64,000 nt of DNA, from assembly GCA_020851785.1 (NCBI GenBank), contig JADZCC010000004.1, forward strand, positions 53,161 to 117,160, written 5' to 3'. Below, one piece after another: positions 34,386 to 42,162 of this stretch. The position numbers were made by a program, and so were the translations under genes. Below the pieces are notes generated by a model. That model worked only from the letters and a program-made list of their open reading frames with translations. It was not told the DNA's origin and ran no database searches. The stretch is from Anaerolineales bacterium. Its GTDB lineage: Bacteria > Chloroflexota > Anaerolineae > Anaerolineales > Villigracilaceae. Each line of letters opens with the position of its first letter. The first letter of the stretch is position 1.

Positions 34386-34766
34386 TTATTTTTCTCCGAC
34401 GTAGGCGATCACGTCAATCTCAACCAAAATGTTCAGGAGTTGACTGCCCACAGTTGTGCGCGCCGGTTTGGGGTCGGGAAAGTACGTGGCATACACTTTA
34501 TTATAGGCTTGAAAATCCTTCAGGTCGCTGAGGTGGGCGGTCACTTTCACCACGTCTGCCATGGTGGCGCCGCCCGCCGCTAAAATGGACTTGATATTTT
34601 CCAACACTTGCGCGGTTTGTTCTTCCACCGTTGCGGGGGTTTTTCCAGTGGCCGGGTTGAGCGGGCCTTGCCCGGAAACGAAGATAAAGTCTCCGGCGCG
34701 GATGCCTTGCGAATACGCGCCAATCGGCGCGGCGCCTTGCGTGGCGGTGATTTGTTGTTTTGACAT
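34386..34766 (-). CDS. ridA: RidA-family enamine/imine deaminase
   Basis: 126 residues, standard length. RidA hydrolyses reactive enamine/imine intermediates released by PLP dehydratases. MSKQQITATQGAAPIGAYSQGIRAGDFIFVSGQGPLNPATG matches the family start; NIKSILAAGGATMADVVKVTAHL and the conserved arginine in KPARTTVGSQLLN are visible. Start at 34766 has AAGGAG 6 nt upstream. Its position directly upstream of the PLP dehydratase-like gene (3-bp gap) suggests it processes that enzyme's 2-aminoacrylate-like product. Confidence 0.93.
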   Translation of the reverse strand: MSKQQITATQGAAPIGAYSQGIRAGDFIFVSGQGPLNPATGKTPATVEEQTAQVLENIKSILAAGGATMADVVKVTAHLSDLKDFQAYNKVYATYFPDPKPARTTVGSQLLNILVEIDVIAYVGEK

Positions 34767-34786
34767 ATTTGCTCCTTGTGTAAAAA

Positions 34787-35857
34787 TTAATCTAAAATTT
34801 GTTTTAAAACGCTCAGCCAATTTTCGTGCATGATCTTGGAAATATCCTCCGGTTTATAACCGCGCCCTGCAAGGATGTCTGTAAGCTTTTGTAAATCCGC
34901 AATGGTGTCTAAATCCGCAGGGGATTGCTCGCGCCCGAATCCGCCGTCTAAATCGCTCCCGATTGCGGCGTGAGCGCAATTGCCCGCCAACTGACAGACA
35001 TGGTCAATGTGATTGGCCACATCTTCCAAGATAACTTTTGGATTTTCTTTTTCGCCGCGTATCCAATTTGGATGAAGCATCCAGTTGTCGCAGGCGGCTC
35101 CAATTACGCCGCCGCGTTGGATCAGCGCGCAAATTTGTTCGTCGCTAAATTGACGTTGCCCGGCAACCAACGCGCGGCAGTTATTATGACTCGCCAAAAC
35201 AACCCCGTGAAAATGTTCGAGCCCTTCCCAAAAGGCTTGATCAGTTAAGTGGGTTACGTCCAACGCGAGATTTAGATCTTCCATTTCGCGCAAAAGTTCA
35301 AAGCCGATTGACGTAAACCCAAGTTCGGTGGAAGTTCCGCCGGCGTAACGACCCGCTCCATAATGCGCGGGACCAATCATACGCAAACCCGCTTCCTTCC
35401 ACGCGGAGAGTTGAGTCGGCGCGAGAATTGGGTCGGCGCTTTCCATGCTGATAATTAATCCTAAAGGCGGTTGAGTTGAGGCGGCGTCCTTTTCCCACGC
35501 CTGCCATTCCGCCCAATGATTTTCCAATTGCGCCTTGCTGGTCAGCAGGCGAATTTCACCCAGCGCTTCCAGCCCGCGATAATACGCCAATTGACCTTGC
35601 GCGATTCCATACGCCTGCGCGGGAGATTCGTAATCAAGATGTTCTTTGGGCGTTCCGGTGGAGCGGGCGAGCAAAGTCGCAAAGCAGATGAAGAACCGCC
35701 CCTTGCGTAACTCTGGCAGGGCCACAGTTCCCAGGCCGCGCCCCGCGCCTTGAATTTCTTTTTCGCTGGCGCGAATCAAATGAATCGGTCGCTGAAGATT
35801 TCGATTCCATTGGAGCGCATTCCAGGCCAAGTCCAGATGCGAGTCAATTATCAACAT
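34787..35857 (-). CDS. Membrane dipeptidase (renal dipeptidase, peptidase M19)
   Basis: 356 residues. Binuclear zinc amidohydrolase. IIDSHLDLAWNA gives the HxD metal pair; LIISMESADPIL gives the bridging glutamate; ALDVTHLTDQAFW and VLASHNNCRAL give the two further histidines; IGSDLDGGFG is the family end motif. M19 enzymes accept D-amino acids at the C-terminal position and cleave other N-acyl groups. Start set at ATG 35857; TTG at 35869 is possible, and neither has a clear ribosome binding site. First gene of the cluster RidA-PLP enzyme-Eda-KdgK. Confidence 0.88.
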   Translation of the reverse strand: MLIIDSHLDLAWNALQWNRNLQRPIHLIRASEKEIQGAGRGLGTVALPELRKGRFFICFATLLARSTGTPKEHLDYESPAQAYGIAQGQLAYYRGLEALGEIRLLTSKAQLENHWAEWQAWEKDAASTQPPLGLIISMESADPILAPTQLSAWKEAGLRMIGPAHYGAGRYAGGTSTELGFTSIGFELLREMEDLNLALDVTHLTDQAFWEGLEHFHGVVLASHNNCRALVAGQRQFSDEQICALIQRGGVIGAACDNWMLHPNWIRGEKENPKVILEDVANHIDHVCQLAGNCAHAAIGSDLDGGFGREQSPADLDTIADLQKLTDILAGRGYKPEDISKIMHENWLSVLKQILD

Positions 35858-35872
35858 GGGCAGACGCAATGA

Positions 35873-37645
35873 TTATGGAATCGGCAAAGGCACGGTTTCA
35901 TCTACCGTCGTCTGACTGCTTCCGTCCACGTTGAAGACGATCACCTGATGCTTGGCTTGCGTGGCGTTGAGCGCCTCCCAGGTTTCGCGCTTGGTTAACT
36001 TGGGGGTGTTGTTCGTGAGCGTGTACGTGTCTATGCCCCATTTGGTCGCGCTATCGCGCCACTTGGATTGGATGTTGGGACTGCCCGGAAATTCCGGCGA
36101 GGTGATTCCGCGATAGGCTTCGTTGTAAACGAACTTGTTCGTGGCCGGGTCGTAGAGGAAATATAAATAGGGGATGTTCGCTCCGGCGGGTAGAAATTCC
36201 ACGATGCGAAAATCGTCATTGCCGTCGTAATTCATATCGCCGATGATGAAGCTGTTGACGTCGTTGACGTTGGTTGAAGTTTGCACGGGAATGGTCAGGT
36301 CTTGCGTAATGACGTTTGCGCCCACTTCGGCGGTCTTTTGCGAAATTTGAATCGAAGCGATTTTCAGATTATTGGCAGAATCAATTTGGCCGCAAATTTT
36401 GAACGTGGTTGGGCCGGAATTTGTGCCGGTTAATTTGAGACTGCGAATCACGTCCAAACAGGTTTGGTTGGAAGCGCTGGGCGTGACGGCCGGGGCGGCG
36501 GCGCCTGCCGAGTTGAGCGGAACCAGCAGTGTGCCGCTTAACGTATTTTTGTTGACCATCTTCAAGACGACCACGCTGGCGTTATATTTTTGGGCGATGG
36601 ATTCCCAAGTGTCGCCGGGTTGAACAGTATGTGTCCCGACGCAGGGCGGACCGTAGATTTTTCCGGCGCTTCCAATGTTTGGCACGGTGACGATCGTGTC
36701 CGGCGAAATTTCTCCCGGCCGCGGCGGGTTGGCCGCGCTCACTTTGACCGGGTCTGCGCCGTAACAACGGGCAATTTGCCAGAGCCATTCGCCCGCGACG
36801 ACTTTATGTTGAACGGTGGAACCGGCGGCTAAATTATTTGTGGCCGCGCTTTTGGTAATGGTTGCGCCAACCGCTTGTGAGGAGGCGCCGCTTCCTGCGG
36901 CGGTGGCGTTGGTCGTCACCGAGGCGGCGCTCATGTCCGCCTGGGAAATGCTATAGGTCGCCGAGCAGGTGATAGTCGCGGCTGAAGCGAGGGTTGTATC
37001 CGCCGCGCCGCAGTTGATTGGGCTTGGGAAGGCGGGGTCCGTCACCGTAAATTGAGCGGGGCCCAGTGAAGTTGCGCCGCTGTTTGTAATCACATAGGTG
37101 TAGGTAATCGTTTGGCCGAGCGTGGCGTAGGCAGTGGGGTTGGCGGTCTTGGTGAGAGTTAATGCGTGCGCGGGTACGGTGGTGATTGTGACGCTGGACT
37201 GGTTTGAATTGACGCTATAAACGTTGGCGGTAAATTGACTGGCGAGACTGCCGCGATTTAGGTCGTCTTGTGTGAGCGCGTATTCGGCGGTGCAGGTAAT
37301 GCTTTCGCCCGCGTCGAGGCGGTCGTCCAAGTTGCCGACGGTGTTAATCGGCGGACAGTTTAAGGCGAGGCCCGGAATGCTGATATTGGGCGGAACGTTG
37401 ACGCTATCGTTGCGATTGACTTTGATGGTGAAGTTGTATTTGACGATTTGTCCAACCGTGTTGTATTGAATGGCAGGGTCGGTTTGCGCGGTTAGTTCAA
37501 GTTGAACCATCTCGCTTAAGCCGGCGGTGGGCGTGGCTTGGATTGTGAGCGCGGGCGTGGCTGTCGGCGAACTCCCAAACCCGCAGGCCGTTAAAACAAG
37601 CGAGATGATGATACATGAAGCGAATGAGCGGGTTGATTTTTTCAT
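35873..37645 (-). CDS. Lipoprotein with DUF11-type repeats and two LysM domains
   Basis: 590 residues. Signal STRSFASCIIISLVLTAC with lipobox VLTAC. Two DUF11-like Ig repeats follow (VQLELTAQTDPAIQYNTVGQIVKYNFTIKV and LTLTKTANPTAYATLGQTITYTYVITNSG). Two LysM modules lie near the middle: HKVVAGEWLWQIARCYGADPVKVSAANP and HTVQPGDTWESIAQKYNASVVVLKMVNKN. The C-terminal about 200 residues (VINDFRIVEFLPAGANI-like, YDGNDDFRI) are an FG-GAP-like unassigned domain. LysM binds peptidoglycan-type glycans, so this is probably a cell-surface protein. Start ATG 37645 chosen over ATG 37651 because AAGGA is 7 nt before it. Confidence 0.85.
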   Translation of the reverse strand: MKKSTRSFASCIIISLVLTACGFGSSPTATPALTIQATPTAGLSEMVQLELTAQTDPAIQYNTVGQIVKYNFTIKVNRNDSVNVPPNISIPGLALNCPPINTVGNLDDRLDAGESITCTAEYALTQDDLNRGSLASQFTANVYSVNSNQSSVTITTVPAHALTLTKTANPTAYATLGQTITYTYVITNSGATSLGPAQFTVTDPAFPSPINCGAADTTLASAATITCSATYSISQADMSAASVTTNATAAGSGASSQAVGATITKSAATNNLAAGSTVQHKVVAGEWLWQIARCYGADPVKVSAANPPRPGEISPDTIVTVPNIGSAGKIYGPPCVGTHTVQPGDTWESIAQKYNASVVVLKMVNKNTLSGTLLVPLNSAGAAAPAVTPSASNQTCLDVIRSLKLTGTNSGPTTFKICGQIDSANNLKIASIQISQKTAEVGANVITQDLTIPVQTSTNVNDVNSFIIGDMNYDGNDDFRIVEFLPAGANIPYLYFLYDPATNKFVYNEAYRGITSPEFPGSPNIQSKWRDSATKWGIDTYTLTNNTPKLTKRETWEALNATQAKHQVIVFNVDGSSQTTVDETVPLPIP

Positions 37646-37730
37646 ATTCATTTCCTTTGTAGCCTGCCTGAAAAATATGTATTTCGGCGCGTCATGGTGA
37701 GAAAGAGTATAGCATGAATTGAATGGACTA

Positions 37731-37848
37731 TGACTTACGCAGATCAAAATCTTTTGCCGCGAATTACGCGAAGTTCGCTAATTTTTAAAAACAATTCGCG
37801 TGAATTAGCGAAATTCGCGGCTTGGTCTTGGGGTTTTGCGTAAGCCCC
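37731..37848. mobile_element. MITE-like element 2 (118 bp) with 8-bp target duplication
   Basis: Flanked by a perfect direct repeat ATGGACTA at 37723-37730 and 37849-37856. Ends carry inverted CTTACGCA (left TGACTTACGCA, right end reading GGGGCTTACGCA on the other strand), the motif also found at both ends of the element at 11682. The interior contains imperfect palindromes (GCGAATTACGCG, GCGAAGTTCGCTAATTTTT / AATTAGCGAAATTCGCGG) and no reading frame. The outermost 3-4 bases differ between its ends, so the exact boundaries may shift by 1-2 bp. Confidence 0.7.
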
Positions 37849-37856
37849 ATGGACTA

Positions 37857-37890
37857 ATTAAAAAGCCTTGTCGTTGTTCTCGACAAGGCT
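37857..37890 (-). terminator. Terminator of the membrane-protein gene at 37916
   Basis: AGCCTTGTCG (37864-37873) pairs with CGACAAGGCT (37881-37890). On the minus strand it is followed by TTTTTAATTAG. Confidence 0.8.
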
Positions 37891-37915
37891 GAAACTTAAA
37901 GTTGACCTGCTGAAA

Positions 37916-38686
37916 TTACGGCGTGGTTTCGGCTTCGGTGGCTGAGTCTTTCAAGTCCAGTTTGAGCAGGATGTAAGCCAACACCGCCGCCATGAGGATT
38001 AATTCGTAATTATGCTCGCGGATTTCATGGATGCCCTGCGGAATAGGCATGGTGGGGTGGTGGTATAAGTTGGGGAAGCGCGGCAGGATGCGCACGAGGG
38101 CTTTTTGAATGATGTAGTTGATGGGAATCAAGAAGCCATACTGAAGCGGGAGGATTGGGAACTTGTTGGCCACAAATTTCCTGAGTGGCTCAAAAAGCCA
38201 GCACGCCAGCGGAATTAATAGCCCAATCGTAAACGTGAAGAGAATGCTTAATTTGCTGAAGCTGACGACTTCATGTTCGCCCTGAAAGAAGTTTAGATTA
38301 TGAAAGGTCAATTCTTCCTGGACGTTCACTCCCTTGATTAGATTGGGGGTGGCAATGTGCAGGATGCGTTGCCCCCAACTGATCTCTTCTCCCGCGGCGA
38401 GGAAGAACATACATGCCAACCCTAAAAAGGCCAGGCGTTTTAGCCAGTTCGGGTCTTTCAAGCTGAGTTTGATTGGCGAACGTTTGAAGGCGATAAAAAA
38501 TAAGATACAAGTAACAAATAAATAAATGGGCGAAAGCGTTTCGTAAATTTGATCTTCGCGGACGAATGCGTCGAGGACGCGTTCCGACAGCAGGACGGGC
38601 GTATACGTCAGAACCAGAAGCAGAGTTAGGGCGAATACCACGAGCATACTTTTGTCTTTCAATAACTTTAATAACTTGACTTGCAT
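37916..38686 (-). CDS. Multi-span membrane protein with AGEEISWGQRI motif
   Basis: 256 residues and six to seven predicted spans. Between the third and next span lies FFLAAGEEISWGQRILHIATPNLIKGVNVQEELTFHNLNFF, a highly polar conserved-looking stretch with two Glu, Trp, Gln, Arg and several Asn/His, which may form a catalytic or binding site at the membrane surface. HHPTMPIPQGIHEIREHNYELI near the end is also polar. I recall similar EEISWGQR proteins of unknown function; I assign none. It has its own terminator. Confidence 0.7.
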   Translation of the reverse strand: MQVKLLKLLKDKSMLVVFALTLLLVLTYTPVLLSERVLDAFVREDQIYETLSPIYLFVTCILFFIAFKRSPIKLSLKDPNWLKRLAFLGLACMFFLAAGEEISWGQRILHIATPNLIKGVNVQEELTFHNLNFFQGEHEVVSFSKLSILFTFTIGLLIPLACWLFEPLRKFVANKFPILPLQYGFLIPINYIIQKALVRILPRFPNLYHHPTMPIPQGIHEIREHNYELILMAAVLAYILLKLDLKDSATEAETTP

Positions 38687-38820
38687 GGCTGGCCTCTTGA
38701 ATTTTTAAATTTTTTGCGGAGCTTCCGCCTTCCGGGTTGCATTATATGCCAGTCTTAAGTAAACCAGCCAGAACCTTTGGGGGATAAAGTTCTGGCTGGC
38801 GAATAAACGTGGATGATCGG

Positions 38821-39693
38821 TTAAATTTCAACCCCCAGCCATTGACGGATGAAATACCCAATCACAAAGGAAAAAGCCGCCACGCCCAAACTTAACCCCG
38901 CCATTTCCAGAAAGCGCGCGCGGAAAGGTTCATCTTTGGCGACGGAAATATAGTAATTGAAGGCGGCAATGATCAAAACGGCGGTAGTTAGCGTAATCGC
39001 CAGATCGAGGATGTAATTTTCAAAGAGCAGGTAGGGGAGGACTAATAGCGCCACTGTAATAATGTAAGCGAGTCCCGTGTAAATCGCGGCGCGGATCGGG
39101 TTCTTGGTCGTCTTTTCTGAGCGCGTAGAAAGATATTCGCTGGTGGCCATTGAAAGCGAAGCCGCAATGCCGGTGATCAGCCCGGAAAGGGCAATCAGCT
39201 TGACGTTTTGCAAGGCCAAAGTCAGCCCGGCCAGTGCGCCGGTTAATTCCACGAGCGCGTCGTTTAATCCCAGCACAATCGAACCCGCATATTCCAAACG
39301 CTCCTCGTCCAGCAGGGCGAGCAATTTTTGCTCGTGTTCATTTTCTTCCGCCTGATAAATTTTCGCTTCCGGGATCGCGCTGGAAACCAGCTCGTAATTC
39401 TTCTGCGCCGCTTCTTCGCCTCGCTCCATTAACTTGACGCCAAAGGTAAATCCAAAAATCAGGCTGATGAGATAGTAAAACCAAACTTCCAGCCAGCGCG
39501 GCCTCACTTCCGTAGCGCTATACTTTTTCCAGCCTTCATAATGACGCTTTTCATCTTCTGCGATATCGTTCAAAATTTTGGCGTTAGCGGGAGATTGGAT
39601 GCGCCGCGCCAGCCGCTTGTAAATGTGATATTCCGTGATTTCAGTCTTCTGAAATTTGAGGACTTTGGCGCGAATGTCTTTGGATAACTCCAT
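38821..39693 (-). CDS. VIT1/CCC1-family iron/manganese transporter with ferritin-like N-terminus
   Basis: 290 residues. The N-terminal about 130 residues are a ferritin/rubrerythrin-like helical bundle with EITEYHIYKRLARRI, ILNDIAEDEKRHYEGWKKYS and AEENEHEQKLLALLDEE (ExxE/ExxH metal ligands). The C-terminal about 150 residues hold five spans with SIVLGLNDALVELTGALAGL and SMATSEYLSTRSE, the VIT1 signature. Known relatives (MbfA-type) export Fe2+ sensed by the ferritin domain. Start ATG 39693 has AGGAG upstream; the longer frame start lies in the neighbouring gene. Confidence 0.9.
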   Translation of the reverse strand: MELSKDIRAKVLKFQKTEITEYHIYKRLARRIQSPANAKILNDIAEDEKRHYEGWKKYSATEVRPRWLEVWFYYLISLIFGFTFGVKLMERGEEAAQKNYELVSSAIPEAKIYQAEENEHEQKLLALLDEERLEYAGSIVLGLNDALVELTGALAGLTLALQNVKLIALSGLITGIAASLSMATSEYLSTRSEKTTKNPIRAAIYTGLAYIITVALLVLPYLLFENYILDLAITLTTAVLIIAAFNYYISVAKDEPFRARFLEMAGLSLGVAAFSFVIGYFIRQWLGVEI

Positions 39694-39725
39694 ATTTTTT
39701 TCTCCTGAACTGTAGCAGATTTCTC

Positions 39726-39757
39726 TAAAACAAAAGATGCGCGGAACGGCGCATCTT
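39726..39757 (-). terminator. Terminator after the methyltransferase gene
   Basis: AAGATGCGC (39734-39742) pairs with GCGCATCTT (39749-39757). On the minus strand TTTTGTTTTAG follows. It lies just upstream of the transporter gene, separating the two transcripts. Confidence 0.75.
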
Positions 39758-39772
39758 CTTTCGTGACATTGG

Positions 39773-40579
39773 TTACGCTTTTTGAAGGACAAAGTACCAA
39801 TAGCGGCGATTGTCCAAATGCGGCAGGTTTTCCGCAGGCGCGTTTGGGTCCAGCCCGATGAACTCATAAAAGATTTTCTGCAGGATTTTTGGCGAATAGG
39901 TCTTAATCAGACGAATGCGTTGCTCGCGATCCAACTCCAGCGCTTTGAGCACGTTGTCGGTAATGTCTTCGGATTGGACTAATTTCAACCCAATTTCCTT
40001 CAACTGCTTGTGCCAGGCTTCTACTTTTTCCTGATACCTTAAGTCTGTGTATAAAAAGTATCCGTTGGGTTTTAGCACGCGTTTGACGTGCGCGAAGAAT
40101 TTTGAAATGTTCGGATAATATAAAGAAGCCTCTACGTTGACCACCACATCAAACGAGTTGTCCGGAAAATTCAAAGCCTCGGCATTGCCATGCTGAAAAT
40201 GCAATCCCTCCGCCTTGTAATGCTTGCGACAGAATTCAATCGCGCGCGTGGAAAAATCCACGCCGGTATAGGATTTAGGCTTGAAATGGCGCATGATGAA
40301 GTGCGCGCCGCCGCCCCGCCCAGAGCTGACTTCCAAGGCCTCGACATTGTTCCAGCCGATATGCTTGGCCACGTGATGATACAACTGCAATGGATAGCGA
40401 TGATACTCATCTTCCGGGTGAAGTTCCAAAGGCTCAACGTCCGAGTGGCGCGGAGCATAACCAAAGTTCATAAAGACGGCCCCATGATCCTTAACCATCG
40501 TGGAGACAAACTCGTACTGAATGCGGGTGAGCCAGCTTTTGAATTTCGGAAATTGATGAAAGAGCATTTTGTTGAGCAT
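39773..40579 (-). CDS. Class I SAM-dependent methyltransferase
   Basis: 268 residues. Motif I is ALEVSSGRGGGAHFIMRHF (about 81-99), followed by YTGVDFSTRAIEFCRKHY, HFQHGNAEALNFPDNSFDVVVNVEASLYYPN and LKPNGYFLYTDLR, as in sterol/phthiotriol-type and small-molecule methyltransferases. N-terminal FMNFGY.PRHSD is typical of the phthiotriol/phenolphthiotriol methyltransferase-like group. Substrate unknown. A monocistronic gene with its own terminator. Confidence 0.85.
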   Translation of the reverse strand: MLNKMLFHQFPKFKSWLTRIQYEFVSTMVKDHGAVFMNFGYAPRHSDVEPLELHPEDEYHRYPLQLYHHVAKHIGWNNVEALEVSSGRGGGAHFIMRHFKPKSYTGVDFSTRAIEFCRKHYKAEGLHFQHGNAEALNFPDNSFDVVVNVEASLYYPNISKFFAHVKRVLKPNGYFLYTDLRYQEKVEAWHKQLKEIGLKLVQSEDITDNVLKALELDREQRIRLIKTYSPKILQKIFYEFIGLDPNAPAENLPHLDNRRYWYFVLQKA

Positions 40580-40631
40580 TTTTTCTCCTGGAACTGAATT
40601 GCCCCATTATACACGCCTGTGAATCTCCTAA

Positions 40632-40668
40632 ATAAAAAATCCTCCTCTTTTTTTGAGGAGGATTTTTT
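40632..40668. terminator. Terminator of the glycine cleavage operon
   Basis: AAAAAATCCTCCTC (40634-40647) pairs with GAGGAGGATTTTTT (40655-40668) around a T-rich loop. T-runs on both strands. It follows the gcvPB stop. Confidence 0.85.
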
Positions 40669-40673
40669 ATGCT

Positions 40674-42161
40674 TTATTTTAACTTTTCATAATCTTCCGG
40701 CAACCAACAGCAGAGGACTAATTCGCGGGCGGCCTTCACTTCGTCCATGCGGCCAAACAAGGTATCGTTGGGTGCGTTTTGGAGCAGTTCCGGCTGGGTT
40801 TTGGCTTCCTCCGCAATTTGGATGAGTACATCCGCGAAGCGATCCAGCGTGGCTTTGTTTTCAGTTTCGGTCGGCTCAATCATCAGCGCTTCGTGAACGA
40901 TCAGCGGGAAGTAGTTGGTGGGTGGGTGGAAGTTGAAATCCATCAGCCGTTTGGAAATATCCAAAGCGCGAATTGGACTGCCCTCAAACTGGCCTTCCAT
41001 CACAAACTCGTGCATACAGATGCGGTCAAACGGAATGTGATAGGTATCGCGTAAACGCGCTTGTAAATAATTTGCGTTCAACACGGCATACTGCGCGATG
41101 TCTTTCAAACCATCCGGCCCGTGCATGGCGATGTAGGTATAAGCCCGCACCAGCCCGCCGCCAAAGTGACCATGAAAAGCCTTCATGCGCCCAATGCTCT
41201 GCTTGGGCGTGACGAAGCCATACAGTGGCGGAACGTCGTCCGTTTCGGCTTCGACGATACCCACCAGCGGAGATGGAAGAAAATCCACCAGTTTGGGGCC
41301 CACGCCAACCGGACCGCATCCCGGCCCGCCGCCGCCGTGCGGCACGGAAAAAGTTTTATGCAAATTGAAGTGCATCACGTCGAAGCCGAGGTCGCCGGGG
41401 CGCACAATGCCCAGCAGGGCGTTTAAGTTGGCGCCGTCGCCATACATCAGGCCGCCGCATCCATGCACCAACGCAATGACTTGCTCAATGTGTTCGTCAA
41501 ACATGCCGAGCGTGTTGGGGTTGGTGAGCATCATGCCTACTACAGTTTCGTCGCAGGCGGCCTCCAGCGCTTTCAAATCCACGTTGCCGCGATCATCCGA
41601 GGGGATGGTGACGACGGTCATGCCCAACATGCCTACCGAAGCCGGGTTGGTGCCATGTGCCGCGTCTGGAATCAACATCTTGATGCGTTTGTCATCGCCG
41701 CGCAGGTTGTGATAGGCGCGCATCATCAGCACTCCGGCAAACTCGCCTTGCGCGCCCGCCGCCGGTTGCAAAGTGACTCCGGCAAAGCCGCTAATCTCTT
41801 TCAACCATTCCTGCATTTCATACATCAAAACCAGGTTGCCTTGCGTCGTTTCAATCGGTTGTAAGGGATGCGTAAAAAGGAAACCCGGCAGGCGGCAGGT
41901 ATCTTCATTGATCTTCGGGTTGTACTTCATCGTGCAGGACCCCAAAGGGTAAAAACCGGCGTCCACGTTGTAATTAAATTTGCTCAACTGCATGTAGTGG
42001 CGCACAACGTCCACTTCGGCCAGTTCGGGCAGGGGCAGTTCGGAGCGCAGAAACTCTTTGGGCGGCAGAGCAGTTTCGGGCACGTCCACAGCGGGCATGG
42101 TCACGCCGCGGCGCCCGGGAGTTGAAAGTTCAAAAATGGTGGGTTCAACAATTTTCGTCAT
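40674..42161 (-). CDS. gcvPB: Glycine dehydrogenase (decarboxylating) subunit 2
   Basis: 495 residues, the C-terminal half of the split P-protein. With GcvPA it decarboxylates glycine and passes the aminomethyl group to lipoyl-GcvH. PLP lysine lies in FNLHKTFSVPHGGGGPGCGPVGV; PLGSCTMKYNPKINED and AAHGTNPASVGMLGM are family signatures. Its start lies 1 bp after the gcvPA stop. Terminator follows. The T-protein gene (gcvT) is not in the window. Confidence 0.96.
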   Translation of the reverse strand: MTKIVEPTIFELSTPGRRGVTMPAVDVPETALPPKEFLRSELPLPELAEVDVVRHYMQLSKFNYNVDAGFYPLGSCTMKYNPKINEDTCRLPGFLFTHPLQPIETTQGNLVLMYEMQEWLKEISGFAGVTLQPAAGAQGEFAGVLMMRAYHNLRGDDKRIKMLIPDAAHGTNPASVGMLGMTVVTIPSDDRGNVDLKALEAACDETVVGMMLTNPNTLGMFDEHIEQVIALVHGCGGLMYGDGANLNALLGIVRPGDLGFDVMHFNLHKTFSVPHGGGGPGCGPVGVGPKLVDFLPSPLVGIVEAETDDVPPLYGFVTPKQSIGRMKAFHGHFGGGLVRAYTYIAMHGPDGLKDIAQYAVLNANYLQARLRDTYHIPFDRICMHEFVMEGQFEGSPIRALDISKRLMDFNFHPPTNYFPLIVHEALMIEPTETENKATLDRFADVLIQIAEEAKTQPELLQNAPNDTLFGRMDEVKAARELVLCCWLPEDYEKLK

Positions 42162-42162
42162 G

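Noticed and set aside
40632..40668. AT-rich hairpin near gcvPB as a regulatory RNA
   Set aside because: It is a plain intrinsic terminator with T-runs on both strands.
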